Part shown: in pieces, positions 34,664-41,269 of the stretch
How positions within the stretch are numbered: the stretch's first letter is position 1
How the letters are laid out: each line of letters opens with the position of its first letter
DNA from: Alphaproteobacteria bacterium
Lineage (GTDB): Bacteria; Pseudomonadota; Alphaproteobacteria; UBA2966
Direction of reading: 5' to 3'
Assembly: GCA_018654745.1 (NCBI GenBank)
Contig: JABILA010000085.1
Coordinates: 138,191-179,459 of the forward strand
Length of the DNA: 41,269 nucleotides
Program-made: the position numbers and the translations under genes
Notes under the pieces: model-generated
Database searches by the model: none
What the model saw: the letters and a program-made list of their open reading frames with translations, nothing else
Told to the model about the DNA's origin: nothing

Positions 34664-36124
34664 TCAAGCCGCACCAATGGGGGCTTCGTCTTTCAAGTCC
34701 CCTCTGATTGTACGCCAAACGTTGTAGGCCATGATAAATCCACCGAGGACAAACAAGGCGCCGCCGCCAGCACGGATAATGTAGAAAGGCTCCATGGCTT
34801 GCACGGTTTCCACAAAAGAATATTGCAGGAAGCCAAGCGAATCATATGCCCGCCACATCAGGCCCTGCATAATACCGGATACCCACATGGCTGTGATGTA
34901 AAGTACGATACCAATTGTCGCGACCCAGAAGTGAGTGTTGACGAGGCGAACCGAATAGAGACGCTCACGGTTCCACAGTTTTGGCACCAGATAATAAATC
35001 GCACCGAAGCTGACAAAGCCAACCCAGCCAAGAGCACCGGAATGCACGTGACCGATGGTCCAGTCTGTATAGTGGCTGAGAGCGTTCACCGATTTGATCG
35101 ACATCATCGGACCTTCAAAGGTGCTCATACCGTAGAAGGCAATGGATGTAATCATCAAACGCAGGATCGGATCTGTGCGCAATTTGTCCCAGGCACCGGA
35201 CAGCGTCATCATACCGTTGATCATACCACCCCAGGACGGCATCCACAGCATGACAGAGAATACCATACCGACGGTCTGTGCCCATTCAGGCAAGGCTGTG
35301 TAGTGCAAGTGGTGTGGTCCGGCCCAGATATACATGAAGACCAGAGACCAGAAGTGAACCACCGAAAGACGGTAGGAATACACCGGGCGCTGAGCTTGCT
35401 TGGGAATGAAATAATACATGATGCCAAGGAAGCCGGCTGTCAGGAAGAAGCCCACTGCGTTGTGACCGTACCACCACTGTGTCAGGGCATCCTGTACACC
35501 CGCCCAGACAACATAACTTTTTGTCCAGGAAACAGGAATTGCCAGGTTGTTAACAATGTGTAGCACGGCAACCGTGGCGATAAAGGCCAGGAAGAACCAG
35601 TTGGCGACATAGATATGAGGCTCTTTCCGCTTTGCCAGCGTACCGACAAATACGAGAAAATAGCCAACCCAGACGACCGTCAGAAACAAATCAACGAACC
35701 ATTCAGGTTCGGCATATTCCTTGCCCTGGGTGACACCAAAGACATAGCTGAGGGCAGCCATGACGATAAATATTTGATACCCAATGGCGACAAACCAGCC
35801 AAGGTTTCCACCCCAGAGGCGGGCCTGACAGGTCCGCTGCACGCAATAATAGGAACTTGCCAGCAGCACGTTTCCGCCAAAGGCAAAAATCACTGCAGAA
35901 GTGTGCAAGGGCCGAAGACGACCAAAGCTGGTCCATTCGAGCGCCAGGTTCAGGCTTGGCCATGCCAGTTGCGAAGCGATAACCAGGCCGACGAGGAAAC
36001 CCACGACACCCCAGAAGACACTTGCGATTGTAAGAAACCGGATGACAGAATCCTGGTATCCCGCATAATCTGACACTTCAGCGCCAGAGGCACCCTGTGG
36101 TGCCGCATCAGCTATTGAGCTCAC
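34664..36124 (-). CDS. ccoN: cbb3-type cytochrome c oxidase subunit I (catalytic)
   Basis: 486 residues from a GTG at 36124, which has AAAGGA 7 bases upstream. An in-frame upstream extension to 36256 is hydrophilic, unlike the family, and not used. Twelve or so membrane helices carry the heme and copper ligands: [12 protein letters not shown] (low-spin heme His), [11 protein letters not shown] and GPHHLHY (CuB histidines), and [17 protein letters not shown] with [10 protein letters not shown] (heme b3 and related). It reduces O2 to water at high affinity. An FNR-like box lies 112 bases upstream. Confidence 0.97.
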   Translation of the reverse strand: MSSIADAAPQGASGAEVSDYAGYQDSVIRFLTIASVFWGVVGFLVGLVIASQLAWPSLNLALEWTSFGRLRPLHTSAVIFAFGGNVLLASSYYCVQRTCQARLWGGNLGWFVAIGYQIFIVMAALSYVFGVTQGKEYAEPEWFVDLFLTVVWVGYFLVFVGTLAKRKEPHIYVANWFFLAFIATVAVLHIVNNLAIPVSWTKSYVVWAGVQDALTQWWYGHNAVGFFLTAGFLGIMYYFIPKQAQRPVYSYRLSVVHFWSLVFMYIWAGPHHLHYTALPEWAQTVGMVFSVMLWMPSWGGMINGMMTLSGAWDKLRTDPILRLMITSIAFYGMSTFEGPMMSIKSVNALSHYTDWTIGHVHSGALGWVGFVSFGAIYYLVPKLWNRERLYSVRLVNTHFWVATIGIVLYITAMWVSGIMQGLMWRAYDSLGFLQYSFVETVQAMEPFYIIRAGGGALFVLGGFIMAYNVWRTIRGDLKDEAPIGAA

Positions 36125-36235
36125 GCTATCGTCCTTTCGTATTCCACCTTTTCGGACGCCAGGATATTCAGTTTGCTGGCGTCTGATAAATTCAATAAAT
36201 GCCCAAAAACCCTGCCAAATGCTGCACTGCAAAAT

Positions 36236-36249
36236 TTGACTTTGGTCAT
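36236..36249. promoter_or_regulatory. FNR/FixK-like box upstream of ccoN
   Basis: TTGAC-TTTG-GTCAT matches TTGAY-N4-RTCAA at nine of ten positions and lies 112 bases before the chosen ccoN start, where anaerobic activators commonly bind for cbb3 operons. Confidence 0.65.
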
Positions 36250-36389
36250 GCGGCACATTCGACTAATCTGAGGCCTTCAAGTCAACCTCACTGCATGGTA
36301 CCCGCTTGTGACAAACCGTCGCACCTTAAAATGATAACAACTCATCCAATTATTATATTGCTATATTTCATATACTTGCCCGACATTCT

Positions 36390-36926
36390 CTATTTCTTCA
36401 AATTTTGATCAGAGTCTTCTGGAAAAGAAATAATTTCACCACGCAATTCAGACAGGCTTCCAGGTGTCAATTCCCGGCCCTGAACACGCTTTTGATCCGC
36501 TTCCGCAGCAAGTGTTAAACCGGCTACACATTTGTGATCAAACCCAAATTTACAGTAATAAGCCGGATCACCCACCAGGATGGCAGCGGCGTAGTTCAAG
36601 GCACTTGCCCGTTGAAGCCCTTCGTCAATTAGTGCCTGTCCTATCCCCATATTTTGCTGCTCAGGGTGAACGGCCAGCGGGCCCAAAAGCAAGACGCCAG
36701 GCGGTGCCACAGCGCCTTCGGTTAACGACAGTCCCAGCGGCCAGAACTGGATGCTGCCGACAAGTTCATCATTCTGTTTGGCTGCAAGCGCCAGTTCCGG
36801 CACCGCCACCTGCCCCTTGCGCAGGGCATAAGCAGACTTTCCCTTGCGGCCCGTGCCAAATGACAGGTCCAGAAGGTGTTCGATCTTTTTGTGATCGTTG
36901 TGCGTGTGGTTATTGATCGTAAACAT
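36390..36926 (-). CDS. GNAT-family N-acetyltransferase (YhbS-like)
   Basis: 178 residues from the ATG at 36926 (MFTINNHTHNDHKKIEHLLD), with GGAG 8 bases upstream. The acetyl-CoA region LLLGPLAVHPEQQNMGIGQALIDEG and the later GDPAYYCKFGFDH are typical of the YhbS group. The substrate is unknown. It is divergent from the C-S lyase gene across a 421-base gap and precedes the cco promoter region in the same direction as ccoN. Confidence 0.87.
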   Translation of the reverse strand: MFTINNHTHNDHKKIEHLLDLSFGTGRKGKSAYALRKGQVAVPELALAAKQNDELVGSIQFWPLGLSLTEGAVAPPGVLLLGPLAVHPEQQNMGIGQALIDEGLQRASALNYAAAILVGDPAYYCKFGFDHKCVAGLTLAAEADQKRVQGRELTPGSLSELRGEIISFPEDSDQNLKK

Positions 36927-37347
36927 GAATTCTACTCCGAAGATGAAATGGACGCGGGCTGGATGCCGGACCATCGGGTCTGATCTTCGGAAATTTCCTT
37001 ACCTGGAACCTGTCGCCCGAACAGCGGCTTATTCTGGTTCTGAATTAAAGGAAAGTGCGTAGCGACAGTGCAATACCTGTGAAACAACGCGACCGACGTC
37101 AAACCTGACTGGTCAGGTGACTTGTCCGTCGTCGTCGTCGGAGCTGGCCGCGTGTGGCAGCCAGATATGCACTTTTGTGTTTCATGGCGGCATGCAATAT
37201 CACAACAAGGACAAGGTTGCCAAGCTTTGACTTTGCCTTTCAACAAATTTGAAACAGACGGCATTGCAGGGGAATGCTGCAAAATCTATGATCCAGCGCC
37301 CACCAAACAAACTTTGCCCGCCGGGACGAACATTCAAAGGAAGCTTC
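36927..37347. other. 421-base divergent intergenic region
   Basis: No convincing gene is seen. The frames present lack ribosome binding sites and family features. It contains a 16-base palindrome at 37103-37118 (ACCTGAC-TG-GTCAGGT), a candidate operator for either divergent gene. Confidence 0.5.
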
Positions 37348-38559
37348 ATGAAATACGATCTTGACCGCGTTATTGACCGTGACGGTACCGGTTCTGCCAA
37401 GTGGGATAATTACATGGGCGGCCGCCATTCCGGCCCGACGACATCGATCAATGCCGACCTGAATGACGACGGCAGCATCCCCATGTGGGTCGCGGATATG
37501 GATTTTCAGGTACCCAAACCAGTTGTCGACGCCCTGGCGGAACGCGTTCAACATGGTATTTTTGGATATACGATGGCAACGGATGGATACTATCAATCCG
37601 TGATCAACTGGTTTGGCCGTCGCCACAACTGGGAAATCTCCAAAGACTGGATTTCAACAGCCCCTGGCATCGTGCCCGCGGTTCATTTTGCTGTGCGAAC
37701 CTATTGCCGTCCCGGCGACAAGGTCCTGATTCAAAAACCCGTCTACTATCCTTTTTTCCGTTCCATCACCAATGGCGGCTGCGAAATAGTCTCCAGTCCA
37801 TTGATCGATAATGACGGTCATTACGAGATGGACTTTGATGACCTGGAAGTCAGAGCCGCTGACCCAAAAGTCAAACTTGCGATCCTGTGCAGCCCGCACA
37901 ATCCTGTGGGCCGGGTCTGGACCCGCGACGAATTACAACGTTATGGAGAAATCTGCACGCGCCACGGTGTGCTTGTCGTCGCCGATGAAATCCACTGTGA
38001 CCTGATGATGCCGGGCAACGAGTTTGAGCCTTATGGCTTGCTGCACGAAGACCTGGTCAAAAATTCCATCATCTGCACGGCCCCGTCAAAAACCTTCAAC
38101 CTGGCTGGTATGCACCTGTCGAATATGGTCATCCCCGACAAGGACCTGCACAAGGCCTATGACGCCTACATGGCTCAAATCGGGGTTGCCGGTGGCCTCA
38201 ATCCTCTTGCGACCACAGCCGTAGAAGCGGCGTACAATGGCGGCGAGGAATGGCTTGCCCAGGTTCTCAATTACATAGCCGGGAACCATCAGCATCTGAA
38301 AACTTTCATGGCCAACAACATTCCCCGGATCAAGGTCTATGACCTGGAGGGAACCTATCTCAACTGGATGGACTTCAATGATCTCGGCCTCGATCGCAAA
38401 GCGCTGGAAGATCTGACCCAATTGAAAGCCAAAGTCCTTTTTGACGAAGGTTATATATTCGGCGACGAAGGTATCGGCTTTGAACGCATAAATCTGGCCT
38501 GTCCACGCCCCATACTTGATGCAGCCTTGCAACGGCTAAAGAAGTCCATCGAAGGATAA
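37348..38559 (+). CDS. PLP-dependent C-S lyase/aminotransferase (MalY/PatB family)
   Basis: 403 residues from the ATG at 37348, with AAGGA 6 bases upstream. Fold-type I aminotransferase motifs are MWVADMDFQVP (46-56), CSPHNPVGRVW (181-191), VADEIHCDL (211-219) and TAPSKTFNLAGMH (Schiff-base Lys248). These match cystathionine beta-lyases of the MalY/PatB type, which cleave cystathionine or cysteine conjugates to a thiol, pyruvate and ammonia. Convergent with the nitronate monooxygenase gene, three bases apart. Confidence 0.92.
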   Translation: MKYDLDRVIDRDGTGSAKWDNYMGGRHSGPTTSINADLNDDGSIPMWVADMDFQVPKPVVDALAERVQHGIFGYTMATDGYYQSVINWFGRRHNWEISKDWISTAPGIVPAVHFAVRTYCRPGDKVLIQKPVYYPFFRSITNGGCEIVSSPLIDNDGHYEMDFDDLEVRAADPKVKLAILCSPHNPVGRVWTRDELQRYGEICTRHGVLVVADEIHCDLMMPGNEFEPYGLLHEDLVKNSIICTAPSKTFNLAGMHLSNMVIPDKDLHKAYDAYMAQIGVAGGLNPLATTAVEAAYNGGEEWLAQVLNYIAGNHQHLKTFMANNIPRIKVYDLEGTYLNWMDFNDLGLDRKALEDLTQLKAKVLFDEGYIFGDEGIGFERINLACPRPILDAALQRLKKSIEG

Positions 38560-38562
38560 ATA

Positions 38563-39663
38563 TCACGGCCCGGACAGCGGAAGCGAAAGTGCCGCCATTT
38601 TGTTTAAATGTTCGTTTGTACCGACCACCAGATCATGCATGAATTCGACGGCTGTAGCTGGCTGCGCGAGAGCTGCTGACTGGCCGCAATAGTGAGCGCT
38701 GAAATCCGGACAACCTTTGGCTTCCGCATGCGTCCTTAGTGGGGCCGTCACAGCAAAACCTTTGGGAAATGCCGGTGCATCGTTGGTCACCGGGCCGGTT
38801 TCCTGCATCATTCGATTGACCAGGCAGCGCGTTGGACGTCCGGAAAACACATTGGTAAGAGCCGTGGAAATGTTGTTCGATGCCAATAGCTGTTGTCTGT
38901 ATATGCGACTGATCGTGGCCTCTTTGGTAAAAAGAAACGCAGTTCCGATCTGGACACCAGCAGCACCCAACATAAGCGCGGCGGTTACAGTTCTGGCATC
39001 TGCAATACCGCCAGCAGCAATCACCGGAACATCTATCGCGTCTATGATGCGGGGTATCAGCGAGATACCTCCAATCTGGGTCGCAGGATCATCCGTCAAG
39101 AACATGCCGCGATGACCGCCGGCTTCAAAACCCTGGGCAATAACCGCATCACATCCCCTGGCGACAAGCTCCCGTGCTTCTTCAACTGTCGTTGCGGAAC
39201 TGATAAGTTTCGCGCCCGTTGCCTTGACGCGCGCCACAAGTTCAGATGACGGAAGGCCGAAGTGAAAACTGACAACCGCGGGTGGGCGGACTTCAAGGAC
39301 TTCACACCTGGCCTCATCGAACGGCTGGATCACGCCTGCGGACAGTTCCGTCGGCGCGGGTAAATCCAGCTCGTCAAAATACGGGGCCTGTTTATCAAGC
39401 CACAGCTGATCCTGAATCTTGTTTTCACCTGGCGGTTGATGACAGAAGAAGTTGAAGTTCAGGGGTTTGCTGGTCGCCTGGGATGCAGCCTCAAGCAATT
39501 GTGCCAATTGCCCGGCATCCAAAGGCGCGCAAGCCAGGGAGCCCAGCCCCCCGGCTTCGCTGACAGCAACGGCAAGTTCCAGCCCCGCAGCCCCTGCCAT
39601 CGGTGCCTGAACAATTGGCAGCGATGTTCCAAATAGTTCAGTTAACTTGTTTTGCTGCCACAT
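38563..39663 (-). CDS. Nitronate monooxygenase (2-nitropropane dioxygenase family)
   Basis: 366 residues from the ATG at 39663, which shares one base with the upstream stop (TGATG). It is an FMN-binding TIM barrel. The opening is LPIVQAPMAGAAGLELAVAVSEAGGLGSL, and AQGFEAGGHRG with IPVIAAGGIADARTV-like segments (VPVIAAGGIADART) holds the phosphate and substrate. This is the class I nitronate monooxygenase pattern. It detoxifies propionate 3-nitronate in studied cases; the true substrate here is unknown. Translationally coupled to the AhpD-like gene. Confidence 0.9.
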   Translation of the reverse strand: MWQQNKLTELFGTSLPIVQAPMAGAAGLELAVAVSEAGGLGSLACAPLDAGQLAQLLEAASQATSKPLNFNFFCHQPPGENKIQDQLWLDKQAPYFDELDLPAPTELSAGVIQPFDEARCEVLEVRPPAVVSFHFGLPSSELVARVKATGAKLISSATTVEEARELVARGCDAVIAQGFEAGGHRGMFLTDDPATQIGGISLIPRIIDAIDVPVIAAGGIADARTVTAALMLGAAGVQIGTAFLFTKEATISRIYRQQLLASNNISTALTNVFSGRPTRCLVNRMMQETGPVTNDAPAFPKGFAVTAPLRTHAEAKGCPDFSAHYCGQSAALAQPATAVEFMHDLVVGTNEHLNKMAALSLPLSGP

Positions 39664-40259
39664 CACGCAACCTCCTCAATGGGTGGGTTGGCGATTGAAC
39701 GGATGGCATCCGCTGGTGTCCAGGCATAGTTCTGAAAAGGTTGATCCAGGGGAATACCCGTGATTTTGCTGGTGAAGTTGGTAAAAATTTTGACGGTTAT
39801 GCCCAATACGACTTCGATCACCTGTTCCGGGCTGTAACCCGCGTCCAGGAAGTCAGACAGCTCGCTTTCTGAAAGTTGCCCACGCTGTTCAACCATGCGC
39901 CGGGTAAATGTCCTCAGTGCTTCCGTTTTTACGTCGTCTACGGCGGCTTCGGTTCGCAGCGCCTGAAAGGTATTTTCGTCCAGATCCTGCAAATCTGCAA
40001 AAGCCGTATGTCCAGCAACACAATAAGGCGCTTCATTTTCAACACTGGTCGCAGTGTGTACGATTTCCCGCTCCAGGGGCGACAAACTGGTTTGGGCGAA
40101 CTGCTCGTTCAGGGCAATGAATGCGGCAAGCGCCGGTGGCGCCCCGGCGGTCACTGCAAATACATTTGGTAAAAACCCCAGCTGTTCAATGACGCTGGAC
40201 AGACTTGTCGAAACGGCCGCACTGGTGGTTTGGGGCGTATGAATTTTGAAGGTATTCAC
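39663..40259 (-). CDS. AhpD-like/carboxymuconolactone-decarboxylase-family protein with one cysteine
   Basis: 198 residues from a GTG at 40259, chosen because AAGGAG lies 7 bases upstream; an ATG at 40292 has no such site. The segment LEREIVHTATSVENEAPYCVAGHTAFA is the CMD/AhpD core. The usual CxxC-x3-H is here AxxC-x3-H: the first cysteine is replaced by alanine and this is the only cysteine in the protein. A disulfide-based peroxidase cycle is therefore unlikely. First gene of a pair with the nitronate monooxygenase, divergent from hxlR across a large palindrome. Confidence 0.85.
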   Translation of the reverse strand: MNTFKIHTPQTTSAAVSTSLSSVIEQLGFLPNVFAVTAGAPPALAAFIALNEQFAQTSLSPLEREIVHTATSVENEAPYCVAGHTAFADLQDLDENTFQALRTEAAVDDVKTEALRTFTRRMVEQRGQLSESELSDFLDAGYSPEQVIEVVLGITVKIFTNFTSKITGIPLDQPFQNYAWTPADAIRSIANPPIEEVA

Positions 40260-40341
40260 GGGCTCTCTCCTTGAGAATTGATTGAAAGTCATGCCTTTTC
40301 ATTGAAGGACCCGTTCTGAGTAATATTTCTGACTTGCGTTA

Positions 40342-40386
40342 TTAACTCCATAAAGTGTAGAAATTAACTACACAATATGGAGTTAA
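40342..40386. promoter_or_regulatory. 45-base nested palindrome, probable HxlR operator
   Basis: The outer arms TTAACTCCAT (40342-40351) and ATGGAGTTAA (40377-40386) and the inner arms GTGTAG (40355-40360) and CTACAC (40368-40373) share one centre at 40364. The right outer arm contains the ribosome binding site (GGAG) of the hxlR-type gene, so bound protein would block its expression. Confidence 0.75.
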
Positions 40387-40388
40387 AC

Positions 40389-41060
40389 ATGGAATATGGC
40401 CAGTTTTGCCCGATTGCCAAAGCCTCAGAGATCATTGGCGAAAAGTGGACCATATTGATCATTCGGGAAATCCTGATTGCGGGCAGCAACCGCTTCACTG
40501 ATTTGCAACGAGGTCTGGGCACAATCTCGCCGACATTGTTGACCCGCCGCCTGACTGACCTTGAAAAAGCAGGTCTCTTGATCAAGAAGAAAATTCAGGG
40601 CCGACGTGGATTTGAATATTTCCCGACTGCGTCATGCGAGGAATTGCGCCCAGTGCTATTATCCATTGGGGGTTGGGGCATGAAGTGGACGCGCGCCAAT
40701 CTGACGCCAAGGGATTACAACGCGGAACTCCTGATGCATTATCTGCAGCGCAGCATCGTTCCGGAAAAATTGCCCGGAAAAGAATCCGTCATACAGTTCA
40801 GTTTCAGCGACATGGCTGACAAATCAAACTGGTGGCTTCTGGTTCAGGGTAATAATGTAGACACATGCGACCGGGACCCCGGCAAGGATGTGGACATTTA
40901 CATCAATACTACTGTCGCAATCATGTCCGATGTCTGGACGGGTCGAACGACTTACAGAAAAGCGATGGCGGACGATACTCTTTCAATTGTCGGTCCTTCG
41001 GCTCTGATAAATAACGTCAGTACATGGATGAACAACAGCGTGTTTTCTGATATTCAATAG
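40389..41060 (+). CDS. HxlR-family transcriptional regulator with C-terminal SCP2-like domain
   Basis: 223 residues from the ATG at 40389, with GGAG 6 bases upstream; an ATG four codons earlier lies inside the operator. Residues 1-100 are the HxlR winged helix (CPIAKASEIIGEKWTILIIRE, FTDLQRGLGTISPTLLTRRL). The remainder (PGKESVIQFSFSDMADKSNWWLLV onward) resembles an SCP2 sterol-binding-like domain, a known add-on in this family that could bind a hydrophobic effector. Cys7 precedes the DNA-binding helices, as in redox-sensing HxlR proteins. Probably self-regulating and controlling the divergent AhpD-nitronate monooxygenase pair. Confidence 0.88.
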   Translation: MEYGQFCPIAKASEIIGEKWTILIIREILIAGSNRFTDLQRGLGTISPTLLTRRLTDLEKAGLLIKKKIQGRRGFEYFPTASCEELRPVLLSIGGWGMKWTRANLTPRDYNAELLMHYLQRSIVPEKLPGKESVIQFSFSDMADKSNWWLLVQGNNVDTCDRDPGKDVDIYINTTVAIMSDVWTGRTTYRKAMADDTLSIVGPSALINNVSTWMNNSVFSDIQ

Positions 41061-41109
41061 GTCTCCACGACGACCTAGCTGAATTCCCCTCACCTGCGCA
41101 GGACAAATA

Positions 41110-41269
41110 ATGTTTTACGAAACCAAAGATCATCATGGCCTTCCGCACAGCCCGTTCAAGAGCCTGATAGTGCCAAGGCCCATTGGCTGGATTTCTTCCC
41201 TGTCTGCAGATGGCGTTCGCAATCTGGCACCTTTCAGCTTCTTCAATGGCTTGTCCGACCGCCCGCCGA
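41110..41269 (+). CDS. Flavin reductase-like (FMN-binding split barrel) protein, 5' part
   Basis: 53 codons run from the ATG at 41110 to the right edge with no stop. AGGAC precedes it by 6 bases. KSLIVPRPIGWISSLSADG followed by NLAPFSFFNGLSD is the standard N-terminal signature of the flavin reductase/flavoredoxin family, which binds FMN. It follows hxlR by 49 bases in the same direction. It could supply reduced flavin to a monooxygenase; the partner is not visible. Confidence 0.85.
   Translation, partial: MFYETKDHHGLPHSPFKSLIVPRPIGWISSLSADGVRNLAPFSFFNGLSDRPP

Noticed and set aside
36125..36256. N-terminal extension of CcoN to an ATG at 36256
   Set aside because: Hydrophilic and unlike the family, it includes the FNR-like box, and the GTG at 36124 has a good ribosome binding site.
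36932..37282. 116-codon minus-strand frame in the divergent gap before the C-S lyase gene
   Set aside because: Residue composition is erratic (many Cys, His, Thr runs) and it overlaps the GNAT upstream region with no translation signal.

Overview
The window looks like a chromosomal segment of a facultatively anaerobic alphaproteobacterium. The evidence is the gene set: heterotetrameric sarcosine oxidase in the order soxB-D-A-G, a complete ccoNOQP-ccoGHIS cluster with FNR/FixK-type boxes, and a Thauera/Magnetospirillum/Rhodopseudomonas-type ATP-dependent benzoyl-CoA reductase locus. Base composition is moderate, clearly lower at 1-1700 and 21570-22180. I cannot name the genus. No tRNA, rRNA, CRISPR array or transposase gene was seen.

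Layout. (i) 1-1705: a multi-spanning membrane protein on the minus strand that runs off the left edge. (ii) 1803-9146, minus strand: nadX-like aspartate dehydrogenase, then soxB-soxD-soxA-soxG and a DadA-like FAD amino-acid dehydrogenase, with four-base or short overlaps. (iii) 9417-10352: a tandem-GNAT protein. It is followed by two near-identical 51-base hairpin terminators in opposite orientation, with a 67-residue membrane peptide between them. (iv) 10851-17652, minus strand: oah-dch-bcrC-bcrB-bcrA-bcrD-ferredoxin, the central anaerobic benzoyl-CoA pathway. (v) 17976-21508, plus strand, divergent from (iv): korA-korB (2-oxoacid:ferredoxin oxidoreductase, the likely source of reduced ferredoxin), a rubrerythrin-like diiron protein and a RidA-family protein. 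(vi) 21509-22242: an apparent insertion carrying a small membrane-protein gene, bounded by a 64-base duplication of the ridA 3' end. (vii) 22332-23311: a GNAT plus Rrf2 regulator pair resembling badL/badM. (viii) 23339-27764: a VOC protein, a DUF169 protein, TypA/BipA and a DUF2189 membrane protein. (ix) 28123-36124, minus strand: cbb3 oxidase structural and assembly genes. (x) 36390-41269: a GNAT, a MalY/PatB-type C-S lyase, a nitronate monooxygenase, a one-cysteine AhpD-like protein, a divergent HxlR regulator with an SCP2-like tail, and the start of a flavin reductase.

How the parts fit. KorAB would reduce the 2[4Fe-4S] ferredoxin with electrons from 2-oxoglutarate. BcrCBAD would use that ferredoxin and ATP to dearomatise benzoyl-CoA. 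Dch hydrates the dienoyl-CoA and Oah opens the ring. The dehydrogenase between those two steps (Had) and the benzoate-CoA ligase are not in this window. The rubrerythrin-like and RidA proteins look like protective partners. The cbb3 oxidase supports respiration at low oxygen.

The most informative non-coding signals are these: a 30-base promoter/operator shared by the oah-kor and nadX-tandem-GNAT intergenic regions; a promoter placed so that the GNAT-Rrf2 mRNA should be leaderless; FNR-like boxes about 110 bases upstream of both ccoN and the DUF2189 gene; and a 45-base nested palindrome between the AhpD-like and hxlR genes. All functional statements come from reading sequence and recalling families; no search was run.
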